A DNA stretch of 64,000 nucleotides from Pseudonocardiales bacterium (GCA_019243635.1 JAFAUB010000134.1:1-64000); one strand, 5' to 3'; positions 43,696 through 52,685 are shown, counted from the stretch's first letter. The notes: generated from the sequence alone by a model not told the origin. Translations and numbers: made by a program.

Positions 43696-46275
43696 TTATG
43701 GACAGGGCGGGTGATAGGGCAGGTCCAGTGAGACGTATTGGTCCCATGTGGCGGGGGTGAGGGTGTTGGTGGTGGCGCAGATCCGGTGGATCGCTTGGTC
43801 GACGTTCATTCCCCACAACCGCACCGTCTGATCGGCGCTGCCGCTGGCCAGGGTGTGCCCGTCGGGGCTGAACGCCACCGCCGTGACGCTGTCGGTGTGG
43901 CCGGTCAGGGGTGGGTCCAGGGGAGTGGGGTGGGTCGGGTCGGTCACGTTCCACAACCGCACGGTCCGGTCACCGCCGCTGGCCAGGGTGTGCCCATCCG
44001 GGCTGAACGCCACCGTTTGGACCACGTTGGTGTGGCCGGTTAGGAGCGTCGGGGGAATGTTCCACAACCGGACTGCGTGATCGGCGCTGCCGGTAGCCAG
44101 GGTGTGCCCGTCGGGGCTGAACGTCACCGTTTGGATGCCGTTGGTGTGGCCGGTCAGGGGTGGGCCCAGGGGGGTAGAATGGGCCGGGTCGGTCACGTTC
44201 CACAACCGCACCGTGTGATCGGCGCTGCCGCTGGCCAGGGTGTGCCCGTCGGGGCTGAACGTCACCGAGCGGACGGCCTTGGTGTGGCCGGTCAGGGGTG
44301 GGCCCAGGGGGGTGGAATGGGCCGGGTCGGTCACGTTCCACAACCGCACCGTGTGATCGAGGCTGCCGCTGACCAGGGTGTGCCCGTCGGGGCTGAACGC
44401 TACCGTTTGGACCATGTTGGTATGGCCGGTCAGTGTGGTAGACAAAGTGGTGTTCCCCGCGGTGACCAGGATCGTGTAGAGATTCGGAGTCGGTCGCATC
44501 CGATAGGCGGTGAGGTCGAGTTGCGCCGCGAGGGACACATTCGTGCTGCGCAGCTGGTCAGCTCGGGCGGTGACCTGGTTGAAGATGGCGGTGTCGCGTT
44601 CGCTGTGCGCGGTCCTGGTTTGTCGTAGTGCGACGACTGCGGCCCCCGAGACGAGGAGTGCTAAGACGGCCAGCACGACGAGCACACCGCGGCGCAGTCT
44701 CGCGGTGCGGCGTTCCTGTGCTGTGGACGCGGCGAGAAACTCCGACCCGGTGGGGCTCAGGTCACGCTCATGCGCGGTCGAGGTGACCCAGGTGCGGGCT
44801 GCTCCCAGGCGGCTTCCCCGGTACAGCCCAGCGGTATCGCGGCCCTCTCGGTCCCAGACTGCGGCGGCGTCTTCCAGCTCCTGACGGATCAGATTGCCGG
44901 CTCGGTCGGTGTCGATCCACTGCCGCAGCCGAGGCCAGGCCCGCGCCAGGGCCTCGTGAGTGATCTCAATGGTATCCTGCTCCTGGGTGAGCAATCGGGC
45001 TCGGGTGAACGCGTCCACCACCGACCCGATACGGGCGGGATCTAGACCCCGCAGCAGATCCGTGCGGGCTACCCGGCGTCGGATGTGCTCGCTGCTGTCC
45101 CCGATTCTGATCAGTCGCAGGAACAGGGTCCGGGCCGCGTGCTGAGCGGCGGGGTCCAAGCCGGTGAAGACGCCCTCGGCTGTGGTCGCCACGGCACGAT
45201 GGATACCACCGGTGCTCCGGTAGCCCTCCACCGTCAGGGTATGGCCGTGCCGCTGCTGCCAGGTGACCCGCAGCGCATGCGCCAGCAGCGGAAGCCGCCC
45301 GGCCTCATAGCTAGCCACCCCGCCCTCACCTGCGGGGGACGCGGTGTCACTGAGGTCGCGCAACAACAGCTCGACCAGACCCGCTTCGACGTCGAGGCCC
45401 ACGTCCTGTGCTGGATAGAGGATCACCTTACGTAATTCGGTGTCCGACATCGGCCCGACTACCAGTGGATTGTCCTGTAACGCGGTGCGCAGGCGGGGGT
45501 GATCGGCGTAGGCGGCATAGAAGTCGGCCCGGAGCCCTACCACAACCAACCCCATAGGTGGCACCTCAGCGTCACCGTCTGATCGGGGGCCGGCCAGCTG
45601 CGACAGTAGCTCGAGGAACCAGCGCCGCTGCTGCTCGTCGGTGCACAGGGTGAACAATTCCTCGAACTGATCCACAACCACCACGACCCGAGCCGCAGAA
45701 CCCGCCCCACCCATGCGACCGTGCAGCGCCTGACGCAATACTGACCGCCCCGGCTGCGAGCCGGCCGCAAGCTTCGTGGTCAAGGTGGCCGGGTCAGCGC
45801 CTGTGAGGGCGGCGATCTGGGTGGCCAGAGCGGCCAGCGGGTGAGCGGTGGGAGTGAACACCAGCATCAGCCATCGGCTCGACCCCGGCAGCGCCCCGTT
45901 GCCCAGCTGGGCGAGTAAGCCAGCATGCAGCAGAGAGGACTTCCCCGCCCCCGAGGGGGCCACCACCACCTGCACACCGCCCACCCGCAGTCGGGCATCA
46001 AGGCGCGTGATCAACTCCGCCGTCAGCGTATCCCGGCCGAAAAACCATCGAGCCTGCTCCCGTCCGAAGGCAGCCAACCCCGGGTACGGACACTCCTGCG
46101 TTCCCTTGCCCGCCTCGACGCGCCGTGCACCACGGGCACCGTCCTGATAGTGCAAGTGCAGGTCCCGGGCGGCCTGGTTGATGCGCGCGTCGTCGGAAGC
46201 GTGCGCTTCCAAGTGCACAGATTCCCCCGCAAGCTGCGGCGGCAGCTCCGGGGACTGCTCCTCGGAGGATCCCAC
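43696..46275 (-). CDS. nSTAND1 NTPase with WD40 repeats
   Basis: The 859-aa signal-transducing NTPase has the leader motif ARINQAARDLHLH at about 30-42, then the nSTAND1 entry box CPYPGLAAF...ARWFFGRD (62-82). Walker A APSGAGKSS (106-114), Walker B VVVVDQFEELFTL, a helical sensor region (THEALARAWPRL) and one membrane-like helix (VLVVLAVLALLVSGAAVVAL) follow. Five near-identical WD40 blades close the protein (LTGHT...FSPDGHTLASGS...VRLWN). Such proteins oligomerise when the C-terminal sensor binds a ligand. GTG 46275 has GAGGAG six bases upstream. The preceding gene shares the leader motif. Confidence 0.88.
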   Translation of the reverse strand: MGSSEEQSPELPPQLAGESVHLEAHASDDARINQAARDLHLHYQDGARGARRVEAGKGTQECPYPGLAAFGREQARWFFGRDTLTAELITRLDARLRVGGVQVVVAPSGAGKSSLLHAGLLAQLGNGALPGSSRWLMLVFTPTAHPLAALATQIAALTGADPATLTTKLAAGSQPGRSVLRQALHGRMGGAGSAARVVVVVDQFEELFTLCTDEQQRRWFLELLSQLAGPRSDGDAEVPPMGLVVVGLRADFYAAYADHPRLRTALQDNPLVVGPMSDTELRKVILYPAQDVGLDVEAGLVELLLRDLSDTASPAGEGGVASYEAGRLPLLAHALRVTWQQRHGHTLTVEGYRSTGGIHRAVATTAEGVFTGLDPAAQHAARTLFLRLIRIGDSSEHIRRRVARTDLLRGLDPARIGSVVDAFTRARLLTQEQDTIEITHEALARAWPRLRQWIDTDRAGNLIRQELEDAAAVWDREGRDTAGLYRGSRLGAARTWVTSTAHERDLSPTGSEFLAASTAQERRTARLRRGVLVVLAVLALLVSGAAVVALRQTRTAHSERDTAIFNQVTARADQLRSTNVSLAAQLDLTAYRMRPTPNLYTILVTAGNTTLSTTLTGHTNMVQTVAFSPDGHTLVSGSLDHTVRLWNVTDPAHSTPLGPPLTGHTKAVRSVTFSPDGHTLASGSADHTVRLWNVTDPAHSTPLGPPLTGHTNGIQTVTFSPDGHTLATGSADHAVRLWNIPPTLLTGHTNVVQTVAFSPDGHTLASGGDRTVRLWNVTDPTHPTPLDPPLTGHTDSVTAVAFSPDGHTLASGSADQTVRLWGMNVDQAIHRICATTNTLTPATWDQYVSLDLPYHPPCP
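43805..44440 (-). repeat. Five homogenised WD40-encoding DNA repeats
   Basis: Units of roughly 100-140 bp carry almost identical DNA (GTGTGCCCGTCGGGGCTGAA recurs in most units). Near-identity at silent positions shows recent unequal exchange or gene conversion. Five blades are fewer than the seven of a closed propeller, so the array may have contracted or may complete a propeller by oligomerisation. Confidence 0.75.
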
Positions 46276-46278
46276 CGA

Positions 46279-46746
46279 TCACTCCTCGGTCCTGAGGTGC
46301 AGGTCACGGCCAGCCTGGTTCACCCGGCTGGTGCCGAACGCCGTGGCCTGCATGGTGATCGTGGCGCCCCTCGATGGTTCGACGTCAGCCGGCGCCGAAC
46401 GCAACCGGACCACCACCCGCCGCAGCTCATCGACCAGCTCGGGATCGGCGACTACCAAACGGCGCAGCCGACCCTGCCACTCCCCGACCAAAGCCTGCTC
46501 GACCTGCTCATCCCCAACCCGCCGAGCAACCAGTACCTCAACGCGGCCGTCCTCCAGCTCGGCTTGCGCCGTCTCAGCCCGCTCTGGATGCACCCGCCGC
46601 CATAAACTGCCCACCGCGCTCCTGGCCTGCTCCCCCACCGTCGCCGGCAACTGCACCACCGTGGTCGCCGCCGTTGACGTCGACGCCGACAATTCCGCAT
46701 CCACAACGCTTCCCGCCTTCACCTGCGGGTATCTTCCTCCCGCCAC
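46279..46746 (-). CDS. Small partner of the nSTAND-WD40 protein
   Basis: The 155-aa protein has an Ala/Thr/Val-rich N-terminus, a charged helical middle (AELEDGRVEVLVARRVGDEQ; RLRRLVVADPELVDELRRVV) and the C-terminal motif SRVNQAGRDLHLRTEE. The motif R(I/V)NQA(A/G)RDLHL recurs at the N-terminus of the nSTAND protein encoded 3 bp downstream. That suggests homotypic contact between partner and NTPase. No toxic domain is visible. GTG 46746 and GTG 46722 (after GGGAGGAAG) are both possible starts. Confidence 0.65.
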   Translation of the reverse strand: MAGGRYPQVKAGSVVDAELSASTSTAATTVVQLPATVGEQARSAVGSLWRRVHPERAETAQAELEDGRVEVLVARRVGDEQVEQALVGEWQGRLRRLVVADPELVDELRRVVVRLRSAPADVEPSRGATITMQATAFGTSRVNQAGRDLHLRTEE

Positions 46747-47003
46747 TGTAGAGGAGCATCAATCACCACACTCACCGACACCCCACACACCAACCCTGTC
46801 CCCGATAACACTCGGTATTGAACCAAGAACTGTATGTAGTTTTGCCGATGGACCGCTTTGGGCTATCCGCACAGGTGGCCGGCATCGACTGGCTCGTCAG
46901 CCAGGTTCCCAACCTCGATACCACGCGCAGGTGCCTCCGGAACTGAAAAATATTCAGCAGACGCCCGGATGCGGCGATCACCGATATCAGGAGTTGCGGC
47001 CGT

Positions 47004-48548
47004 TCAGCTGCTCGGACCGGAACTGCCGGGCCGCCGGTACGGCGCAGTGGTTGGTATGAGTCCACATGCTTCCAGCTGGGCGTCGAGTGTTGTGACAGCC
47101 TGGGTTCCGTCCCAAGGTCGCATCAGGGCTCGAGTGGCGTGGAGTTCCGCTGTGAGCCGTGGCGAGAGGCTCGCGAGTCTGGCCGCGTCACCGAGCACCC
47201 GCGCGGCCTCGGGGATCTCCTCGGAAAGCACGAGCCCGTTGCCCAGTTTCACCTCACAGTGTGCGTAGTCGTGCACATAGGGGGTGTGATCCAACCGTGC
47301 TAGGGCGTTGGTGGCGGCTTCGACGGCTTGCCTTGGCTTGCCCAGCAGTGAGAGGAACTTGCTGCGGTGACTGTCTAGCGTGCCCTCGTGTATCCAGTAC
47401 GCCGGCGAACCAGCGGCACACTTGTTCCCGCCGGCTAGGAATCCGCTGGCTCGATCACACGCGGCCATATACGGCCCGTGCCGGCCGTCTAGCGCGTACG
47501 CGCCGGCTGCCATCAGCTCGACGAAGGCTTTGAGTTGAGCGTCATCGGTGCGCGCCGCCAGGCTCCTCGCAGCGGCGGCGGTGTCCAGAGCGGCGCATGT
47601 ATCGCCCCGCAGGAATGCCGCATAGGTTGTCCAGGCTGCCGCGTAGGCGGCGCACGCCGGGTTGCGGGCGTCGTGACCGGCTCGGCGGGCACGCTCGAAG
47701 TACCGCCTGGCCCCGTCAGGCTGGCCCATGCTGATGAGGTAGCCACCGATCGTGGTCGCCATGTTGCTGTCCACCGTGTTAAGAGATCTGCGTAATCCCT
47801 CCGGGCAGTCACCCTTCAGCAGATGGCGCACGATTCCATGCTGCGCAACGACCGTATCCAGCACCTCGCACGGTCCGAGCGTGTCTTCCTGGCGCTTGCA
47901 GTGGGCCAGCGTGGTCGCCAGGTTGTTCACCACATGGGCATCGACCCGGCGCGGAGCCTCCAGAGCCTGTGCCACCCGGGCGCACTCGTCAGCGTCCAGG
48001 CCAGACAGACCCACGGCCGCCAACGCCCACCTGGCGACCCGCAGCGCCTCGCGACGACCCAGAGACCGCGCCAATGTCGTGACCACCTCCCGCATCAGCT
48101 CCTCGGCCAGCTCACGGCCCGCACCCGTCGTCTCCGGCCACGCGTCGCGCCCGCTGCCCTGCTCGCGCTCCCGCACGGGTGCGGGTGCGGGTGCGGCCCT
48201 GAGGGCGTCCGCGCCGGCCTGCGCCGCCGCTTGCCGCGCCTGGCGCTGCTGGGCACGCCAACGACCACGGTAGTCCTGCTCGGCCTGTGCCAGCACGCTG
48301 TGCTCGCTCACCAGGGCGCCCTCAGCGCGGCACACCTCGTCGGTGATCCTCCACTGCTTCTGGGGCATCCCGCGGGTGCCGTGCTCGACCTTCGAGATCG
48401 TGCTCCGGGTCCGGCTGAGGGCCTGGGCCAGCTCGGGTTGGGAGACCCCGGCCGCGGTGCGGTAGATGGCCAGGTGCAGACCGAGGCTGCGCCGCAAGGT
48501 CCTCAGCCGCACCCGCTCAGCCGCCGGCTCCCCCGTATCGACCGTCAT
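47004..48548 (-). CDS. XRE-family regulator with TPR-like C-terminal region
   Basis: The 514-aa protein has an N-terminal helix-turn-helix (about 25-80; LGLHLAIYRTAAGVSQPELA, LSRTRSTISKVEHGTRG), a Pro/Ala linker and a long alpha-helical C-terminal region. Repeated helix pairs there resemble TPRs (DGARRYFERARRAGHDARNP; KFLSLLGKPRQAVEAATNAL). This build is common in actinomycete regulators that respond to small ligands or peptides. ATG 48548 is preferred; the frame upstream of it reads as non-coding. It is divergent from the EACC1-caspase genes and could control them. Confidence 0.82.
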   Translation of the reverse strand: MTVDTGEPAAERVRLRTLRRSLGLHLAIYRTAAGVSQPELAQALSRTRSTISKVEHGTRGMPQKQWRITDEVCRAEGALVSEHSVLAQAEQDYRGRWRAQQRQARQAAAQAGADALRAAPAPAPVREREQGSGRDAWPETTGAGRELAEELMREVVTTLARSLGRREALRVARWALAAVGLSGLDADECARVAQALEAPRRVDAHVVNNLATTLAHCKRQEDTLGPCEVLDTVVAQHGIVRHLLKGDCPEGLRRSLNTVDSNMATTIGGYLISMGQPDGARRYFERARRAGHDARNPACAAYAAAWTTYAAFLRGDTCAALDTAAAARSLAARTDDAQLKAFVELMAAGAYALDGRHGPYMAACDRASGFLAGGNKCAAGSPAYWIHEGTLDSHRSKFLSLLGKPRQAVEAATNALARLDHTPYVHDYAHCEVKLGNGLVLSEEIPEAARVLGDAARLASLSPRLTAELHATRALMRPWDGTQAVTTLDAQLEACGLIPTTAPYRRPGSSGPSS

Positions 48549-49049
48549 GGCCGTCAACCGTAAGGGTGGCAGCCGGGGGTGGCAGCCCGATGCGGGCCGC
48601 CCTCTACCGCCACTTCGGCCCCAGCTGTCACAGTGCGCCCTGCATCTGGTGCCGAGCCGCCGCGAGAAACCCGTGCCGCGGCGGGCGCGGGCCTGAGCAC
48701 CCTGCACTCCATCGTCGTCCGACGGGAATGGCTCGTACCACTGGCCATCGCGCTGGAAGCCCGACCCGGCACCGACACCCAGGAACCAGCTCGAACGGCC
48801 CGGCGGATCGCCACGACCCGAATCCGAGGCTTTCGCGCCACAACGAAGATCGGCCCCTGACGGCATAGAGGGTTAGGGTTCAGGTCGTGCGCTAAGGTCT
48901 CATTCGGGGTCTCCGTCGCTCATGATCGTGGACGCTCGCGGAAGCAAGGTGGCAGGTAGTAGGGGCGGCCCATCAGATCGGGCCGCCAAGGACGTTCTGC
49001 GGAATTCAGGACATGTTCGTTGGGTCTCGGGCCGTGTGGGTGGGGCATT
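48549..49049. other. Divergent intergenic region upstream of the EACC1-caspase genes
   Basis: About 500 bp separates the XRE-TPR regulator from the EACC1 gene. Two direct copies of GGGTGGCAGCC (48564-48574 and 48577-48587) sit 16-40 bp before the regulator start, a possible autoregulatory site. No coding frame was supported. Confidence 0.4.
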
Positions 49050-49433
49050 GTGGGTGTTGTGGTGGTGGTTGAGGGGTCGGGGGCTGGCGATGAGGTGCGT
49101 TCCCTGTACGGGTGGTTGGTGGGGGAGGATGAGCTGCGCGGGCGGGTGCATCTGAGGGAGCCCGCCCCGGAGTCGGGCAGGTTGGGGACGCTGCCGCTGG
49201 GGTTGGAGATCGCGTTGGCGCCGGGTGGCGGGGCGGTGTTGGCCTGGTTGCGCTATCGCACCAGTGATCTCACCTGTCGGGTGACACGTCCTGATGGTGG
49301 CGCGGTGGAGGTCTCAGCCAAGCGGGTCCGTGATCCGGCATCGGTGCAGGCGTGGGTCGCCGAGCTGTCGGACTCGCTTCGGGAGGATGCCGCGGGCGGG
49401 CCCGATGGGGCGTCTTCTCGTGGGCCGTGCTGA
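49050..49433 (+). CDS. EACC1-like effector-associated component
   Basis: The 127-aa protein follows the pattern I recall for effector-associated constant component 1: DEVRSLYGWLVGEDELRGRV, then PLGLEIALAPGGGAVLAWL and DLTCRVTRPDGGAVEVSAKR. EACC1 domains are small adaptors that accompany caspase-like or trypsin-like effectors in actinobacterial conflict systems. The stop overlaps the caspase start as TGATG. Several in-frame GTGs (49050, 49059, 49062, 49065) could be the start; 49050 follows a G-rich stretch. Confidence 0.75.
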   Translation: MGVVVVVEGSGAGDEVRSLYGWLVGEDELRGRVHLREPAPESGRLGTLPLGLEIALAPGGGAVLAWLRYRTSDLTCRVTRPDGGAVEVSAKRVRDPASVQAWVAELSDSLREDAAGGPDGASSRGPC

Positions 49434-50269
49434 TGCTCAACGGCGCGGGAACCCGGGTGCTGCTGGTGGGGACCGGAAGCTATGCGCCTGGTTCGGGCTT
49501 GGTGTCGGTTCCCGCGGTGCCGAGCACGCTGGCTGATCTGGGGCAGGTGCTCATGGAGCGGTGTGGGGTGGTTGCGGAGCGGCTGCGGGTGCTGCGGGAT
49601 CCCGAAAGCCCCACCCAGATGGGTCTGGCGCTTGCGGAGGAAGCGGAGCAGCCCAGCGAGGTGCTGCTGTTCTACTACGTGAGCCACGGTGTGATCAGCT
49701 CCGGAGGCCGGCTGTATCTGTCGTCAGCTGCGACCGATCGGCGTCCGACCCGGCTTGCGCACACCGCATTGGCGTACTCGGCGGTGAGAGAGGCGGCGCT
49801 GGCAAGCAAGGCCCGATCGATCATCGTGGTGTTGGACTGTTGCTTTTCCGGGCGGGCGGTGGAGACGCTGAGCACGGGGAAGATCGCTGACCTTGCTGCG
49901 GTCCATGGCGGGTATGTGCTGGCCGCGGCGTCCCAGGAGGAGATGGCGCTGGCCCCGGTGGGGCAGCCGCATACCGCGTTCACCGGCGAGTTAATCCGGC
50001 TGCTCACCGACGGTGACCCCCAGGCCCCGTTGCTGATCACTCTGCGGCACGTGTTTGACGCTCTGGAGCGGGCGGCGCTGGCGCGGAACTTCCCGCTACC
50101 CCAACAGCGGGCCAGCGGCACCATCACCGATCTGGTTCTGTGTACCAATCCGGCTTATCAGGCCCCGCACCAGCAGCCAACGCCGCTTCCGGAGGGACAC
50201 ACAGACATCCAAAGCGAGCGTGTCGAGAGGCACCGGGGGTTCGAATCCCTCCGCTTCCGCCACCTCTGA
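49433..50269 (+). CDS. Caspase-like (peptidase C14) effector
   Basis: The 278-aa protein has the caspase fold motifs: N-terminal strand TRVLLVGTGSYAP, catalytic His85 in LFYYVSHGV and catalytic Cys137 in IVVLDCCFSGRA, followed by GGYVLAAASQEE and HTAFTGELIRLL. Both catalytic residues are present, so it should be an active protease once triggered. It is coupled to EACC1 through TGATG. The last 20 codons (from about 50211) read through the 3' half of a tRNA-Ser gene, so the natural C-terminus was replaced by an integration scar. It likely cleaves host proteins to arrest infected cells. Confidence 0.88.
   Translation: MLNGAGTRVLLVGTGSYAPGSGLVSVPAVPSTLADLGQVLMERCGVVAERLRVLRDPESPTQMGLALAEEAEQPSEVLLFYYVSHGVISSGGRLYLSSAATDRRPTRLAHTALAYSAVREAALASKARSIIVVLDCCFSGRAVETLSTGKIADLAAVHGGYVLAAASQEEMALAPVGQPHTAFTGELIRLLTDGDPQAPLLITLRHVFDALERAALARNFPLPQQRASGTITDLVLCTNPAYQAPHQQPTPLPEGHTDIQSERVERHRGFESLRFRHL
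50211..50262 (+). tRNA. 3' half of a tRNA-Ser gene (attachment-site scar)
   Basis: From the 3' anticodon arm onward every element is present: AA plus GCGAG stem, a variable arm GTGTC-GAGA-GGCAC, T arm GGGGG-TTCGAAT-CCCTC, acceptor CGCTTCC, discriminator G and CCA. The long variable arm and the acceptor identify tRNA-Ser. The 5' half (GGAAGCG...) is absent, so it is not functional. Tyrosine integrases use exactly this 3' half as att site. It overlaps the end of the caspase gene. Confidence 0.85.
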
Positions 50270-50550
50270 CCAGCACAGACGACGGACAGTGCGCGGTCAC
50301 CCCGGCGTCCGTACTAGCGGTTGCCTTTCCGGTGGCATTCACGCCGCTAGGCGCCTCATTCGGGTGCGCCCGCCACTCCGCCCGGTAGGTCGGCGCGGGT
50401 GCGGGGCGGATCTGGCTGGTGCGGCCGATGGATCGTCGCTGCGCAGCGGTACGGAACCGCCCGCCAGGACGTGCCTTCCGCAGTGTTCCCTGAATGAGGG
50501 CCACACGGACCGCTGCATCCGGGTACCGTGCGCTCGTGCTCGTCCAGCCG

Positions 50551-51183
50551 ATGCCGTCGCTGACCGACCTTGTGTTGGGGCTGGTGACTGTTCACCTGGT
50601 CCGGCGGCTGCCGCGCGGCGGTGAGGTGTCAAGACACTGGCGTGCGGCGTTTGCGTGGGCAGCGGGGACCGCGCTTGCCGGAGCGATATACCACGGTGTG
50701 TTCGTCGGGATTCCCAGGGTGAACACGCTGAGCTGGGCGGTCGTGAGCATCATGGTCGTCGTCGTGGTGTCGTTCTTGCTGGCGGCGTCGGTGGTGCAGG
50801 TTCTGGGGCGGAGTCGAGTCCTCGTCTTCTGGCTGCTGCGCTCGGTGGGGCTGGTTGCGTATGTGGTGATCGCCGCAGCCGGTCATGCCGGCATCGCGGC
50901 GATCATGGGGTGCGAGAGTCTGACGATGGCCGGCATTCTGGGGCTGTGGATCTGGGCGTGGCTGCGCCATCACCCGATGGGTCGCCCGATGCTGGTTGCC
51001 ATCGGCGCGAGCATCGCCGCCGCCATGCTCCGCCTGGTACCCGGCGCTGCTGCGCTGGCGCGACTGGACCCCGACTCCGCCTACCACCTGGGCCAAATCG
51101 CCGGAATGGTGCTGCTCTACCACGCCATCGCCAGCGCCGGCGGACGATCCGACGCCTCGGCCCGCCTCACCCCAGCCCTGTGA
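50551..51183 (+). CDS. Seven-TM membrane protein, ceramidase/DUF6962-like
   Basis: The protein of about 210 aa has seven hydrophobic helices and a conserved pattern of polar residues: SLTDLVLGLVTVHLVRRL, AGAIYHGVFVGI, HHPMGRPM and the C-terminal YHLGQIAGMVLLYHA with His near the membrane. This resembles the alkaline-ceramidase-like seven-helix fold with potential metal-binding His, but activity is not established. Start candidates are ATG 50551, GTG 50536 and ATG 50494; 50551 gives the best family-like N-terminus. Confidence 0.6.
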   Translation: MPSLTDLVLGLVTVHLVRRLPRGGEVSRHWRAAFAWAAGTALAGAIYHGVFVGIPRVNTLSWAVVSIMVVVVVSFLLAASVVQVLGRSRVLVFWLLRSVGLVAYVVIAAAGHAGIAAIMGCESLTMAGILGLWIWAWLRHHPMGRPMLVAIGASIAAAMLRLVPGAAALARLDPDSAYHLGQIAGMVLLYHAIASAGGRSDASARLTPAL

Positions 51184-51288
51184 TGCTGCGTCACGAACCG
51201 GCGTGTGATGGACACGAGCGCTCACCATGGCCGTCCGTCTCGGGCGGTGGCCCCGGCAACGTGCTGGGTGTCCCTACGGTGCCCACCA

Positions 51289-51447
51289 GAGCATTATCAC
51301 GCCGTCATGGAGGTCCGCGCCGGTGGTGTTCCCGTTGTCGAGGTCGCGGGACGTTACGGGGTGTCGCGCAAGACGGCGCAGGCCTGGGTGCGTCGCTATC
51401 ACCAAGATGGCCTGCAGCACAAGGACGAGCTGCGTCGCTTCCCCTCC
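51289..51447 (+). pseudogene. IS481-type transposase fragment
   Basis: A short frame encodes the N-terminal helix-turn-helix of an IS481 transposase: YHAVMEVRAGGVPVVEVAGR, YGVSRKTAQAWVRRYHQDGL, then decays after FPSC. The catalytic DDE domain is missing. It marks a past insertion between the tRNA scar and the broken SMP-30 gene. Confidence 0.7.
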
Positions 51448-51479
51448 TGCCAGCGGAGCGCACTCAACCTTGGGCAAGG

Positions 51480-52263
51480 TCAGCATGCGGCTGGTTCGAG
51501 CTCGACGCTGAGGATCTTCGCGGGTCGGACGGTTCCGTCGGGCGGTGGCGCGGCGGTGCCTCCGTCGGTGGTGACGTAGGCCACCCGGCCGTAGTCATCG
51601 GGGGTTCGTCCCCAGGCGGCGCTTGTCGGCCCGATCAGCTCGTCGGTGAAGGGGTCGCCGGCCACGATATCGCGCGGTTGGGGCTGCCTGGCCGGCGTTA
51701 GCGAGACCCGGTCGATGGTGTTCTGCCGGTGGGTGGTGAGGTAGGCGACGCTGGCGTCCTCGTCGAGGCAGAAGTCATCGCTCATCGTGCCGCCGGCGAC
51801 GAGTTCGGGTTCACCGGCGGGCTGGTGGGTGGCCGGGTCGACGCGCACCCGCATGAAGAGCTTCTGGGCTGTGGACGTGTAGTAGAGAAAGTGTGTCTGT
51901 GCTGCGTACCGGACGCCGTTGATCCCCGGCACCGTGGGCTTCAGCGGGCTGTCGGGGTTGAAGGCCATGCTGTGGTGCGCAAGCCAGATGCCGGCGGTGG
52001 CCCGGTGGCCGTCGTCGGACAGATCGACTCGCCAGATGAGGTCGGCCAGCGCGTCGGCGAGCAGGATGACCGTGGGGGCGATCAGGCAGCTGCCGTCGAG
52101 CGCTCTCACCGGATCGCCGAACTTCAGGCCAGAGCTCCTTCTGATTGAGCGCCGTGACGAGGATCGAGTTATCAGCGCGCACCGCGAGGTTCTCCAGGAA
52201 GTAATGCCTCGGGAAGGAGGCGATAGTGGTGAGCCGGGCCGGTGGCGTGGCGGCAGACGGCAT
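51480..52263 (-). pseudogene. SMP-30/gluconolactonase-like beta-propeller gene, frameshifted
   Basis: The N-terminus from ATG 52263 reads FPRHYFLENLAVRADNSILV, TALNQKELW. The coding then moves to another frame near 52125-52140 and continues with FGDPVRALDGSCLI, AFNPDSPLKPTVPGINGVRY and the end of a propeller to 51480. About one blade is missing at the junction, so this is deletion plus frameshift. The family hydrolyses sugar lactones or similar esters. A broken CMD-family gene lies directly upstream. Confidence 0.7.
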
Positions 52264-52374
52264 GGTGACATCCCTTCAGGGTTTCGGATGACTTCCTGCG
52301 GACCCCGGTGGCTGCGCGGGCGACGCGTGTCGGCTGACAAACCTCGGCAGGATCGTGTCGGGAGACCGGCCGCG

Positions 52375-52685
52375 TTATTCGGGCGCAGGTACGGCAAAGA
52401 CGCTGAGCAGCGCGCACACGGTGTGATGGATACCGGCGAGAAAGACGATGTCGGCCACGACCTGAGTTCCGAGTGCCTGCTCGGTATCCCGGTAGAGGGC
52501 CTCGTCGACACGGTGTGCGGCTGAGAGCCGGCGGGTGAGGCGCCGGGCGAGCTGCTCCTGGGCGCTGAGCGCATCGGGCTGTTTCGCGCGCTGGTGCAGC
52601 CCGACGGGTCATATCGGCCGGCAGCCAGCCGACCGGGGGTCTCCTGAAACCGGCCGAACGTCCCGAAATCCGAGTTCTCGGTCAT
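52375..52685 (-). pseudogene. Carboxymuconolactone decarboxylase family remnant
   Basis: ATG 52685 starts MTENSDFGTFGRFQETPGRL. After an out-of-frame deletion the C-terminal part reads HRVDEALYRDTEQALGTQVV and GIHHTVCALLSVFAVPAPE, ending at TAA (52375). N- and C-terminal parts fit CMD-like proteins, but the catalytic Cys-containing centre is deleted. It precedes the broken SMP-30 gene on the same strand, suggesting a two-gene catabolic operon that has decayed. Confidence 0.65.

Noticed and set aside
43805..44440. Possible CRISPR array because of regular repeats
   Set aside because: Repeats are in frame, over 100 bp, and encode WD40 blades; there are no short spacers.
48863..48885. GGTTAGGGTTCAGG, telomere-like string
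   Set aside because: A single short occurrence at a position with no other end-like features; most likely chance.
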